Assembly (NCBI RefSeq): GCF_042665545.1 | Contig: NZ_JBHTCM010000025.1 | Span: forward strand, 96,673-160,672 | Direction of reading: 5' to 3' | Source: Rhodocista pekingensis | Lineage (GTDB): Bacteria > Pseudomonadota > Alphaproteobacteria > Azospirillales > Azospirillaceae | DNA length: 64,000 nt | Part shown: piece by piece, positions 1 to 8,168 of the stretch | Numbering within the stretch: position 1 is the stretch's first letter | How the letters are laid out: each line of letters begins with the position of its first letter | Program-made: the position numbers and the translations under genes | The notes under the pieces: generated by a model | Databases searched by the model: none | Seen by the model: the letters and a program-made list of their open reading frames with translations, nothing else | What the model was told of the DNA's origin: nothing

Positions 1-3
1 GAG

Positions 4-177
4 ATGCCCCGGGGTCAGGATCGGCCGATGAAGCCGGGCAGCGAAGCTCCCGCCGGCACCCTGGGGACCGGCGAGGCGATGTGCCCGGTCTGCCGGGGAA
101 CGGGCAGGCAAGGGGAAACGGCCTGCCCGGACTGCCGCGGCACGGGTGTAGTCACGGCGGGGATCGGCGGCGGCTGA
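4..177 (+). CDS. small DnaJ-type zinc-finger protein
   Basis: A 57-residue reading frame whose core has two CxxCxGxG repeats (CPVCRGTGRQG and CPDCRGTG), the arrangement of the DnaJ central zinc-finger domain. Four cysteines could hold one zinc ion. There is no J domain or other domain in view. The frame is open back to the window edge, so the true start may lie upstream; in-frame ATGs are at 4 and 28. Small stand-alone proteins of this kind are usually annotated as zinc-finger or molecular-chaperone-like with no tested function. It is convergent with the DUF2934 gene. Confidence 0.6.
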   Translation: MPRGQDRPMKPGSEAPAGTLGTGEAMCPVCRGTGRQGETACPDCRGTGVVTAGIGGG

Positions 178-204
178 GCCGCCGTCATCCCGTGCAAGGG
201 CGTT

Positions 205-597
205 CTATTCCGCCGCCTGGGGCAGCAGCGACAGGCGGTGCCGGACGATCCGTTCCGCTTCGAGCCAGTGCTCCAGGTCGCGGCCGCTCTGCTGGCCGTC
301 GCGCAGCCAGAGCAGGTAGGCTTCGGTGCGGATCTCGTCCAGCAGCTCGGCGGATGGGGTGCCGGCCAGCGCATCGGCCATCGGGGCGATGATCTCGTCG
401 TTCGCGGCGGTCTTCTTCCGGGCCCCGCGCTTCGGCGTTGACGCCTTGGCGGATGCCGCGGCCGAGCTGGCGCGACGGGTGGCCTTCTTGGCGTCGAGCG
501 CGGCCGGCAGATCGGCGGCCGGCATGTCGACATCGGTGCCCGTGGCGCCGGAGACGATCAGGTCCGGGACGTCGGGGCTGTCGGACTTCTGGGGCAT
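205..597 (-). CDS. DUF2934 domain protein
   Basis: A 130-residue protein. The C-terminal part has the DUF2934 signature: IRTEAYLLW, then GRDLEHWLEAE, then a hydrophobic tail. The N-terminal half (about residues 25-75) is rich in Ala, Lys, Arg, Ser and Thr and is probably disordered and possibly nucleic-acid binding. Function of the family is unknown. I chose the ATG at 597 because GGAGAG sits six bases upstream on the minus strand; a TTG at 603 is also in frame. An FNR/FixK-like box lies about 75 bp upstream, so expression may respond to oxygen limitation (inference). Confidence 0.8.
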   Translation of the reverse strand: MPQKSDSPDVPDLIVSGATGTDVDMPAADLPAALDAKKATRRASSAAASAKASTPKRGARKKTAANDEIIAPMADALAGTPSAELLDEIRTEAYLLWLRDGQQSGRDLEHWLEAERIVRHRLSLLPQAAE

Positions 598-672
598 GGG
601 CAACTCTCCATCAGGGGGGAAGCGAGAAGCGCACCGTACCGACGAGTACGGCGGGTATTACGCGCCGCCGCA

Positions 673-686
673 TTGATGCGGGTCAA
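673..686. promoter_or_regulatory. FNR/FixK-type binding site
   Basis: TTGAT-GCGG-GTCAA matches the CRP/FNR-family anaerobox (TTGAT-N4-ATCAA) at 9 of 10 defined bases, and the form with GTCAA is common for alphaproteobacterial FixK/FNR proteins. It overlaps a second inverted repeat, GCGGGT-N12-ACCCGC (678-701). The site sits between the divergent DUF2934 and HD-hydrolase genes and could serve either. Recognised by pattern only. Confidence 0.6.
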
Positions 687-795
687 TAGTCTCTAACCCG
701 CGGGCGGTTGCAATTTTGCGACAGCAGGATGAACGGGACCCCCGCGCGAAACGCCGCGCAGCACCATGACGGGGGCCGGACGACGGAGTATGAAG

Positions 796-1437
796 ATGAC
801 GGCACCCTGCCCTCCCCGTCCCGTTCTTCCGGACTCTTTCTCCATGGCACGCCGATCCAGCCGCTCCAGACCTGCGAACCCCGACCAGTTCGATCTGTTC
901 GAGATGCCGGAGGCGACGGCGGTGATGCTGACCTTCTCCGGTCGCACGGTCGATCTGGCGCAACCGGACCTGAGCAAGTTCAGCATCGAGGATATCGCCC
1001 GTCCCCTCGCCTTCCAGTGCCGGTTCGTCGGCAATACGACGGATTTCTACAGCGTGGCCCAGCACTGCGTGCTGGCGAGCCGGTTGGCGCCGCCGGGCTT
1101 CGAGTACGAGGCGCTCCTGCACGACGCGGAAGAGGCGTTCACCGGCGACTGGCCCACCCCGTGGAAAGTCCGTATCGGTCGGGAGACGATCGAGGCGGCG
1201 ATCGCGCCGGTGAAGCGGGCCGTCGCCGCCCGTTTCGGGCTGCGCTATCCGCAGCCGCGCGAGGTCAAGATCGCCGACCAGCGCGCCTTGGCGACAGAAC
1301 TGCGCGACCTCTGCGCGCCGCACCGGGTCAACTGGAAGGACCTGCCCCCTCCCAGCGCCATGCCCATCGTGGCATTGCCCCCGGCGGCGGCCATGCAGGC
1401 CTTCCTGGAGCGGTACGAGGACCTGCGTCCGCGGTGA
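796..1437 (+). CDS. HD-domain phosphohydrolase (YfdR/YfbR-like)
   Basis: A 213-residue protein with metal-dependent HD-superfamily residues: the first histidine in YSVAQHC, the HD pair in ALLHDAEEAFTGD, and a later aspartate in KIADQRA. Related small HD proteins hydrolyse nucleotide monophosphates (the YfbR 5'-nucleotidase family) or are phage-associated YfdR proteins; the substrate here is unknown. I chose the ATG at 796 because GGAG ends seven bases before it; in-frame ATGs at 766, 790 and 844 are alternatives. The FNR-like box lies upstream, shared with the divergent DUF2934 gene. Confidence 0.7.
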   Translation: MTAPCPPRPVLPDSFSMARRSSRSRPANPDQFDLFEMPEATAVMLTFSGRTVDLAQPDLSKFSIEDIARPLAFQCRFVGNTTDFYSVAQHCVLASRLAPPGFEYEALLHDAEEAFTGDWPTPWKVRIGRETIEAAIAPVKRAVAARFGLRYPQPREVKIADQRALATELRDLCAPHRVNWKDLPPPSAMPIVALPPAAAMQAFLERYEDLRPR

Positions 1438-1472
1438 GGCGCGCCGCGGCCATGGACGCCAGACAGCAGGAA

Positions 1473-1491
1473 GGCATGCTGGCATGCCAGC
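1473..1491. repeat. palindromic GCATGC element, left copy
   Basis: Contains the perfect 14-bp palindrome GCTGGCATGCCAGC (1478-1491) preceded by GGCATGCTGGC (1473-1483). The same 11-mer recurs at 2836-2846 on the other side of the neighbouring unknown gene. It could be a terminator hairpin for the convergent genes or a REP-like repeat. Confidence 0.4.
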
Positions 1492-1521
1492 GCACCACGC
1501 TGCCTGCATGGTGGGGCTCTG

Positions 1522-2613
1522 TCAGCGCAGCACATCGTGCAGGATGGAGAACAGCTCCTCCAGCTCCTCCGACCGGAGGCGCTTTTTCGGATTTCCGCGG
1601 GTGAAGCTCTCGAAAATCTCGATGGAGTGGTCGAGCTTGTTGAAAGCCGATCCCATATCAAAATAATAACGCCGGCAGTTCATCAGAAATTTCTGGAAAT
1701 CACCTGCGGACTTCTTCTGGATGAACAGCGCTTCGTAGCTTTCCTTGTATTCGCCGATGATGGAGGAAACCCCGCGCCAGGAGTCACGGAGCTTGCCCTT
1801 CACCACATCGCACTGGCCCTCGATCTGGAGGCGCAGGCTCTGGGGCACGAAATCGGCCGGGCCGGAATGGTCCTTGAGCCAGCCTGCCAGATCGCGGATC
1901 GCGTCGTAGCGGCGGAAATACTGGAATTCGAAGAAGGTGACGCCCTTCCAGGCGAAGATGATCTCGTTGCCCTCGGTCAGCGGGATCGAGAGGGCCGACA
2001 GCAGCGGGAACAGGCTGGAGATGTCCGAGCCGTCCCAGATACGCTCGATGAAGTCATCCACCCGCCGGACCGTCGCCGCCGACCTGTCGGTCAGCCCGAA
2101 CTCGATCATCGGCTGGACCTTGCGCCGGACATGGTCGCGGATCGCCTGCCATTCGTCGTCGGTGATGCGCAGATAGGCGTCCGGGACGGCGACGTCGTAG
2201 CGCTGGAAGTTCGTCTTCAGCAGGAAGGGGTCGAGCGACGGCGACTCTTTCAGCACGCGCAGGATCGCCCTGTCCGTTCCGGTGTCGGCATGCCCCGTCG
2301 TGCCGAAGGTGTGGGCGAACTCGCGGATGACGGCGTCGAAGCGGCTGTCGTTCAGCGAGACGGAGGCGCCGCCCTCCAGGATCCGGTCGGCGTCGTAGGG
2401 GAAGTAGAGCATCGTGTCGATGACCGGCTCCCCCGGGCGGCCCGCTTTGCCGTCCAGCGCGGGTTCCTTGAAGAAGACCCCGTAGTTGAGCGGCCGCACG
2501 GAAAAGAGCCGTGCCGGTTCCGTGCCGGCGGCGGACTGCCTGGTGATCTCCAGGACATTGAAGACTTTGGACGATCCGGACGTCAGCGTGAGCTTGAGGA
2601 GCTTCTTGTCCAT
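1522..2613 (-). CDS. unrecognised 363-residue protein
   Basis: I do not recognise a family. The protein is soluble-looking, with no signal peptide or membrane helix. The N-terminal third is beta-rich (KLLKLTLTSG, NVLEITRQ), residues around 60-95 contain DTMLYFPYDADRIL, and the C-terminal half is helical and rich in charged and aromatic residues, ending in a run of acidic and leucine residues. The gene stands alone on the minus strand, has slightly lower GC than its surroundings, and is flanked by GCATGC-containing repeats, which together could mean acquisition by transfer (inference). Its long clean frame and normal codon use support it as a real gene. Confidence 0.65.
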   Translation of the reverse strand: MDKKLLKLTLTSGSSKVFNVLEITRQSAAGTEPARLFSVRPLNYGVFFKEPALDGKAGRPGEPVIDTMLYFPYDADRILEGGASVSLNDSRFDAVIREFAHTFGTTGHADTGTDRAILRVLKESPSLDPFLLKTNFQRYDVAVPDAYLRITDDEWQAIRDHVRRKVQPMIEFGLTDRSAATVRRVDDFIERIWDGSDISSLFPLLSALSIPLTEGNEIIFAWKGVTFFEFQYFRRYDAIRDLAGWLKDHSGPADFVPQSLRLQIEGQCDVVKGKLRDSWRGVSSIIGEYKESYEALFIQKKSAGDFQKFLMNCRRYYFDMGSAFNKLDHSIEIFESFTRGNPKKRLRSEELEELFSILHDVLR

Positions 2614-2962
2614 GCCAGGGGGCTGCTGGAAAGCGCGCCTGGGCGGGCGCAGGACAGGGGCGGCCGGGCCGGCACCACCAACGAGAAAGGTATCGGCTTG
2701 CCGACACTACGGAATATCGAGCCGCGGTGTCCAGCCGCGTAGCGGGGTGTCACCACCCCTGTGTGCGGGGTGGACGGCCGTTCCGGCCGGTTGCTCCGGA
2801 ACAGCCATGCCTGCCTTATGGCAGGACACGATGCAGGCATGCTGGCCTGAAGGCTCTGCACCAGGGCAGCATGCCCGCCTTCCGGCCTGGCGCTGCGGAC
2901 GGGCGCTTGGCAAGCCGCCGCTTCGCGCGTAGAAGCGGGCGGTTCCGCGGAAGGGGATTTCC
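2614..2962. other. 349-bp intergenic region with several hairpins
   Basis: No gene seen. It holds inverted repeats GGGGTG-TCAC-CACCCC (2744-2759) and CCTGCC-TTAT-GGCAGG (2810-2825), and a GGCATGCTGGC copy at 2836-2846 followed by GGCAGCATGCC around 2869-2879, which is the same motif inverted. It must contain the promoters of both the unknown gene (minus) and the glycosyltransferase (plus), but no clear -35/-10 pair stands out. Confidence 0.4.
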
Positions 2963-4141
2963 ATGCTGGACGAGGCCGAAGCGATGCCGGCAGCCGACGC
3001 GGGCGCCCGGACCGTGCCGGAGAAGCGGCCGCTGCTTCTCTTCCTGGTGACCGAGGACTGGTACTTCTGTTCGCATCGCCTGCCGGCCGCCCGCGCCGCG
3101 CGTGACGCCGGGTTCCGGGTGGCCGTCGCCACCCGCGTCGCCCGCCACGGCGCCGCCATCGAGGCGGAGGGCTTCGAGCTGCATCCCCTGCCCTGGGTCC
3201 GGCGCAGCCTGAACCCGCTGGCGGCCCTGCGCGACGTGCTGGCGATCGCCCGGCTCTACGCCCGGCTGAAGCCGGACGTCGTCCACCATGTCGCGGTGAA
3301 GCCGGCGGTGCTGGGGGGTATCGCGGCGGTCCTGGCCGGCGTGCCGGGCGTGGTCACCACCCTGGCCGGACGCGGCCTGCTGCTGCAACGCGAGGACGGC
3401 GCCGGCCGGCTGGCCGGAGTTCTGCTGCGGACACTCCTGCGCGCGGTCGGGCTGGGGCGGCGGGCGCGGGTCATCGTGCAGAACCGGGACGATCTGGCGT
3501 GGCTGGGCGGTGTGCCGGCGACCCTGATCCGCGGTTCCGGCGTGCCGCTCGACCGTTTCGTCCCGCTTCCCCTGCCCCCGGACGGGACACCGTTCACCCT
3601 GGCGCAGGTGTCGCGGATGCTGACCATCAAGGGCGTGGACGTGCTGGTGGGCGCCGTGCGGCGGGTCCGTGCCCGTGGCCTGGACGTGCGCCTGATCCTG
3701 GCCGGGGAGCCGGACCGCGAGAGCCACGCCGCCATCGGTGCCGGGACGCTGGAGGCGTGGGCGCGGGAACCGGGCATCGAGTGGCCGGGCCATGTCAGCG
3801 ACGTCCGCACCGTCTGGGCGCGTGCGCATCTGGCTGTGCTGGCGTCGCGCGGGGGCGAGGGCGTGCCCATGTGCCTGCTGGAAGCGGCGGCGTGCGGGCG
3901 CCCCCTGCTGGCCACCGACATTCCCGGCAGCCGGGAGGTGGCGCAGGCCGGGCGCAACGCGGTCCTGGTGGCCCCCGACGACGCGGATGCCCTGGCCGGG
4001 GCGATCGCCGCCCTGGCCACCGACCGCGCCCGGCTGGAGAGGCTGGCGGCCGGCAGCCGCGGTGTCGTCGATCCCGCCTTCGGGGCGGCGACGGTGGCCG
4101 CGGAGACGGTCGCCGTCTACCGGGCGCTGCTGGACCGTTGA
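2963..4141 (+). CDS. GT4-family glycosyltransferase
   Basis: A 392-residue GT-B fold glycosyltransferase. The N-terminal domain starts with LLLFLVTEDWYFCSHRLPAARAA, the acceptor-side pattern of WbpY/PglA-type family 4 enzymes, and contains KPDVVHHVAVKPAVLGG near residue 105. The C-terminal donor-binding domain shows the family E-x7-E region as EGVPMCLLEAAACGRPLLAT (about residues 300-320) followed by GSREV. It would transfer a sugar from a nucleotide-sugar donor during capsule, O-antigen or exopolysaccharide synthesis at the cytoplasmic membrane. It is isolated from other polysaccharide genes, so the acceptor cannot be guessed. It is convergent with the DUF1612-like gene. Confidence 0.85.
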   Translation: MLDEAEAMPAADAGARTVPEKRPLLLFLVTEDWYFCSHRLPAARAARDAGFRVAVATRVARHGAAIEAEGFELHPLPWVRRSLNPLAALRDVLAIARLYARLKPDVVHHVAVKPAVLGGIAAVLAGVPGVVTTLAGRGLLLQREDGAGRLAGVLLRTLLRAVGLGRRARVIVQNRDDLAWLGGVPATLIRGSGVPLDRFVPLPLPPDGTPFTLAQVSRMLTIKGVDVLVGAVRRVRARGLDVRLILAGEPDRESHAAIGAGTLEAWAREPGIEWPGHVSDVRTVWARAHLAVLASRGGEGVPMCLLEAAACGRPLLATDIPGSREVAQAGRNAVLVAPDDADALAGAIAALATDRARLERLAAGSRGVVDPAFGAATVAAETVAVYRALLDR

Positions 4142-4176
4142 TCCGGCACCACCGGCCTGGGAATGCCGGGGCTGTC

Positions 4177-5391
4177 TCAGGGCTTGTCCAGGCGGGCAGC
4201 CAGCCGACGCAGCACGGCATCCACCTCCGCCGCGGCATCGTCCAGTCCGCGGGTGTCCAGCCCGCTCAGGTCCAGCCGGGCGCGACCCCAGGACAGGTCC
4301 GCGGGATCGCCGGCCTTGTCCTTCGTCCCGGCCCGCGCCGCGTGAGTCCGCCCTTGGGAGCGCCGTCCCGTGAGTGGCCGGGCCGATTGCAGGCGGAGCG
4401 GCGCCAGATCCGTCAGAGCATAGAGCTTGTGCGTGCCGCGGCCGGACAGCTCCACGACCAGGCCCAGCGCCTCCAGTTTCTCCAGCATCTTGCCGGCGCC
4501 GCGGGGGGAGCAGCTCGGCAGCGGGGCGGTGCCGGCGGGTTCCGCCGGGGACAAGCGTCGTGGATCGCGTCCGCCGGAGAGCGCCCGCGCCACGCCCTCG
4601 GGGTTGACCGAGGGCGCCAGGGCCAGCAGGTCCACGACCTGGGGCAGGCGGGAATGGCTGCGGCTGTGCGCCTCCGCCGTGCCGCGGGCCGCGCGCCAGC
4701 AGCGTTCCAGATCCAGCAGCAGGCCGAGCGCCTGACCCGCCTCGGCGCGCAGCCCGTCCAGGAAGGTCGCCATCCAGCGGCCGGTCGGCTGCTCCCAGGC
4801 GCTCCGCCCGCGCAGGCTCGCGGCCCCCAGCAGCAGCGGGCACTCCGCCCGCAGCAGGCCGCGCTGCACGAGAAAGCGCGGCAGGGCGGCCCAGAGGGCG
4901 GGGCGCTCCCCGCCGCGCTCGATCCAGCGCCGCAGTCCCAGGCCGGCGGCGATCAATGTCGGGACGTCTCCGGCATCCCGGTCGAGGTCGGCCAGGGCGG
5001 CCGCGATGCGATCGTCCACCGGCCCCTCGGCATCCGTTCCGGCCGCCTCCGCGCTGGCGGCAGGATCGGACCGCGCCGGTGCCGACCAGTGCAGCAGGCG
5101 CAGCGCATGCGCCGTGGCACCACCGTCCCGGCCGCCCGCCGGCCCGGTGGCGCCGAGGGCGGCCGGTGCCTCGGGGCGCAGCCCCAGGGCGGCGGCGCCC
5201 AGCCGGGCCGGATCGACCCGGATACCGTCCAGCTCGGCCTGGGCGACCGCGGCGGCGATGCGGACCCGGAAGTGCCAGGCCGGCAGCAGCGGGCAGCCGA
5301 TCAGCGCCCCGTCCAACCGGGCGACAGCCGCCGCCGCCTGTTCCAGCGGGCGCGCCAGGGAGGAGAGAAGGGCCGGCGGCAGGGCGGTCAT
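4177..5391 (-). CDS. DUF1612-like / helix-turn-helix protein
   Basis: A 404-residue, Ala/Leu/Arg-rich protein. The N-terminal segment LARLDGALIGCPLLPAWHFRVRIAAAVAQAELDG resembles the DUF1612 (RHE_PE00001-type) proteins of rhizobial replicons, which also carry a C-terminal winged helix. Residues about 310-360 here (GAGKMLEKLEALGLVVELSGRG) look like such a winged helix, as if reading a gene-proximal site. Family assignment rests on pattern only and the middle of the protein matches nothing I know. These proteins are typical of plasmids and genomic islands. Very high GC inflates the number of long frames here, but the start next to the 5' noncoding gap and the convergent layout support this strand. 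Confidence 0.55.
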   Translation of the reverse strand: MTALPPALLSSLARPLEQAAAAVARLDGALIGCPLLPAWHFRVRIAAAVAQAELDGIRVDPARLGAAALGLRPEAPAALGATGPAGGRDGGATAHALRLLHWSAPARSDPAASAEAAGTDAEGPVDDRIAAALADLDRDAGDVPTLIAAGLGLRRWIERGGERPALWAALPRFLVQRGLLRAECPLLLGAASLRGRSAWEQPTGRWMATFLDGLRAEAGQALGLLLDLERCWRAARGTAEAHSRSHSRLPQVVDLLALAPSVNPEGVARALSGGRDPRRLSPAEPAGTAPLPSCSPRGAGKMLEKLEALGLVVELSGRGTHKLYALTDLAPLRLQSARPLTGRRSQGRTHAARAGTKDKAGDPADLSWGRARLDLSGLDTRGLDDAAAEVDAVLRRLAARLDKP

Positions 5392-5625
5392 CGTGTCGGG
5401 AACATGGGCGGAAGGACCTCCGGCCGGGTGTGCGCCAACGGGGCGGCATTGTCAGCCCCTTTCTGCCGCCCGGACCAGCCCCGGGGTGCCGGGCGGGCGA
5501 GGACAGTCTTCGGCTGTCCGCCGGTCTCTTTTCCAGGGTCCGTAAATCCTATATTGACCGTCGCCCTGCGAAGAAGACCGTTGCTGCCGACAGGGGCGCT
5601 CCGGTCCGCAGCATCGTGAAACACC

Positions 5626-6708
5626 GTGGCCAGGAATCCCGTGCAGGCGTCTTCCCTTCTGACCCAGGAACCCGCCCCGGTGACACCGGAAGCAGCGGCC
5701 GGCACGGCCCGGTTCCTGCTGCCCCGCCTGGGGATACTGGAGAGCTTCTTCCTGGAGGTTCGGGCGGAGGTCGATGCCGATCTTGCCGGCCATTTCGTCT
5801 CCCCGTCCGGGAAATCCTATCCGCTCGGCTGCTGCCGGGAGATCACCCTGTGCGCCCTGGAAAAGCTCCACGCCCGGATCGCCGAGCCCCGGTGCGAGGC
5901 CAGCCGCGCGCTGGCGGATTTCATCCGGGACGGTGGCACGCTCCGCTGCATCTGGGGCATCCTGCGGGACCGGTACTTCCAGACGGCCCTCCAGCTCGGC
6001 GGTCTTTATGTGGACGTGGCCAACGACACGGTGACGGTGACCAAGCCGAAGGTCGAGATCCTGCCGATGGAGGAGTCCGGGATGGCGGCGGTGCGGGATG
6101 CCGCGCATTTCGCCCGGATCGCGGAGTCCTACTGGGGGCTGCGCATCTATGCCAACACGGCGCTGCCCTCGCTCGCTCCGTTGCTGCCGATGATCGGTGC
6201 CGCGCCGGGCAAGCCGCCGGGCCTTCTGTCCGCCACGCTCTACATGGTGGAGCTGTTCTGCCGCGACCGGTTCCAGGCGGCCGAGGCCTGGCTGGCCAGC
6301 GCGCCCGAACCGCCGCCGGAGATCGTGGCCGACCTCCGGCGGCGCCATGGGCAGGAGCCCGGCGACACGGCCAACGGTCGGCAGGCGGCGGTAGAGGCCT
6401 GCCGGTCCTATCGGGCGTCGGACCGTGCCTTCGATACGGCCTGGATCAACGGTTTCCTGAACCGGCTCAGTGGAAAGACATCAACGGAGGACGCAGCGAT
6501 GACCGGCAAGCCGAGCATCGTCACGATCGACGGTCACCCCTACGACATGAATGCCCTGTCCGAAGAGGCGCGGGCGCAGATCGCCGGTCTTCAGGCGACC
6601 GACCAGGAGATCACCCACCTGAAGACCCGTCTCGCCATCGCGCAGACGGCCCGCGCAGCCTATGCCATGGCGCTGAAGGCCGAGTTGGAGAAGAGTCGTC
6701 GCCTGTAG
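5626..6708 (+). CDS. unknown protein fused to a DUF6447-like C-terminal domain
   Basis: A 360-residue frame starting at GTG 5626 (a second GTG is at 5641). Residues 1-291 match no family I know; they are mainly helical with a cysteine pair (GCCREITLC) and a strongly hydrophobic/aromatic middle. Residues 292-360 look like the small DUF6447 family, which normally stands alone: an N-terminal IVTIDGHPYD, then LSEEARAQIAGLQATDQEI and a coiled-coil tail. The methionine at 292 (ATG 6499) has GGAGG eight bases upstream, so the small domain may also be made as its own 69-residue protein from inside the same frame. No function can be assigned. Confidence 0.6.
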   Translation: MARNPVQASSLLTQEPAPVTPEAAAGTARFLLPRLGILESFFLEVRAEVDADLAGHFVSPSGKSYPLGCCREITLCALEKLHARIAEPRCEASRALADFIRDGGTLRCIWGILRDRYFQTALQLGGLYVDVANDTVTVTKPKVEILPMEESGMAAVRDAAHFARIAESYWGLRIYANTALPSLAPLLPMIGAAPGKPPGLLSATLYMVELFCRDRFQAAEAWLASAPEPPPEIVADLRRRHGQEPGDTANGRQAAVEACRSYRASDRAFDTAWINGFLNRLSGKTSTEDAAMTGKPSIVTIDGHPYDMNALSEEARAQIAGLQATDQEITHLKTRLAIAQTARAAYAMALKAELEKSRRL

Positions 6709-6738
6709 CGGTTCAGTGCGAAGGACCACCAGCAGCAG

Positions 6739-6754
6739 CGCCATCCTGATGGCG
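6739..6754. terminator. hairpin between convergent genes
   Basis: CGCCATC-CT-GATGGCG, a perfect 7-bp stem between the end of the DUF6447-fusion gene and the end of the efflux outer-membrane gene. There is no T-run, so termination is a suggestion from position only. Confidence 0.35.
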
Positions 6755-6760
6755 GGGCCT

Positions 6761-8164
6761 TCAGTCGGCGGCTGAAGCGCCGCCGCCGCCCAATGCCTTG
6801 TACAAGCTGATGGCGTTGCCGATCTCATCGCGCTTCAGGTCCAATCGGGTCTGGCGCGCGGCGTAAAGCTGGCGTTGGGCGTCCAGCAGTTCCAGGCGCC
6901 CTTCCAGGCCGGCGCGATAGCGCAGGGTGGACAGTGCGAGACGCCGTTCGGCCGAGGCCACGGTGCGGTTCTGGGCATCGATCTGGCGGCCATAGGTGGC
7001 GCTGCCGGCCAGACCGTCGGCAACCTCCCGGAACGCCGTCTGGATGACCCGCTCATAGTCGGCGATGGCTTCGGACCTGCGGATCTCAGCCAACCGCAAC
7101 TCGGCCCGTAGCTGACCGCCCATGAACAGGGGCTGGGTGATCTGCGGGGTGAAGCTCCAGCCCCGCTGTTCGCCGTTGAACAGGTTGCCCAGGATCGGGC
7201 TGGCGTATCCCAGCGAGGTGGTCAACGACAGCCGCGGGAAAAAGGCGGCGCGCGCCGCCCCGATGTCGGCGTTGGCGGCCACCAGATTAAGCTCTGCCTG
7301 ACGGATGTCGGGCCGCCGGGTCAGCAGGTCCGAGGGCAATCCGGCAGGCAGCCGGGTCCGCACCGCGCGCTCGTCCAGCGGCCATGGCGGCGGCAGGTCG
7401 CCGGGCAGGTCCGTGCCCACCAACAGGGTCAGAGCGTTGGTGGCGCGCGCCAGTGTCCGTGCGCGCTCTTCAAGATCGGCCTCGGCGGTGGCGACCTGAC
7501 CTTCCGCCTGGGCCACGTCGAGGCCGCTGTTCTGGTCGGCGGCCTTGAGCCGGCGCGCCAGGTCCAGGGACTGCCGCCAATCGTCCAGCGTGCGGCGGGC
7601 CAGGTCCAGTTGTTCCTGGGCAAGGCGCTCGGCGAAATAAGCGTCGGCCACCGTGCCGACCAGCGCGATCTCGACCGTCCGGCGCCCTTCCTCGCTGGCC
7701 AGATAGCGGGCGAAAGCAGCGTCCGACAGCGACCGGACCCGGCCGAACAGGTCGATCTCGAAGGCGCTGATGCCGATGTCCAGGTTATGCTGAGTCTGGA
7801 CGCGCCCGGCGGTGGCGGGATCGGCCTGGGGATCGGCGGCGATCCGCTGGCGGGTGACGCCGCCCGTGGCGTTGACCGCGGGCAGTCGGGCGGCCCGCTG
7901 GATGTTGTACTGCGCCTGCACCGCCTCGACGTTCAGGGCCGCCAGCCGCAGGTCGCGGTTGTTCCGCAAGGCCAGCTCGATGAGCCGTTGCAGGCGCGGA
8001 TCGCCGAACATGACACGCCAGTCCAGATCGGCGGCAGGCCCGCCATCGGCAATGGTCGCCGGGGACGGGTAGGTATCCGGCACCGGCAGGCCCGGCCTGG
8101 CCGGATCCGGTGTCAGGGAGCAGGCGGACAGCGCCAGCGACAGCGCAAGGATGGTCAGACGCAT
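6761..8164 (-). CDS. RND efflux outer-membrane factor, lipoprotein (NodT/OprM type)
   Basis: A 467-residue outer-membrane channel of the TolC/OprM family. The N terminus is a lipoprotein signal with lipobox LSAC, so Cys15 should be acylated. Two OEP repeats follow, with the family's marks GLPSDLLTRRPDIRQAE and LNLVAANADIGAARAAFFPRLSLT near residues 280-320. It forms the exit duct of the tripartite pump with the transporter and adaptor encoded just upstream; the gap to the transporter gene is only four bases. Length is normal for the family. Confidence 0.93.
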   Translation of the reverse strand: MRLTILALSLALSACSLTPDPARPGLPVPDTYPSPATIADGGPAADLDWRVMFGDPRLQRLIELALRNNRDLRLAALNVEAVQAQYNIQRAARLPAVNATGGVTRQRIAADPQADPATAGRVQTQHNLDIGISAFEIDLFGRVRSLSDAAFARYLASEEGRRTVEIALVGTVADAYFAERLAQEQLDLARRTLDDWRQSLDLARRLKAADQNSGLDVAQAEGQVATAEADLEERARTLARATNALTLLVGTDLPGDLPPPWPLDERAVRTRLPAGLPSDLLTRRPDIRQAELNLVAANADIGAARAAFFPRLSLTTSLGYASPILGNLFNGEQRGWSFTPQITQPLFMGGQLRAELRLAEIRRSEAIADYERVIQTAFREVADGLAGSATYGRQIDAQNRTVASAERRLALSTLRYRAGLEGRLELLDAQRQLYAARQTRLDLKRDEIGNAISLYKALGGGGASAAD

Positions 8165-8168
8165 GGCA

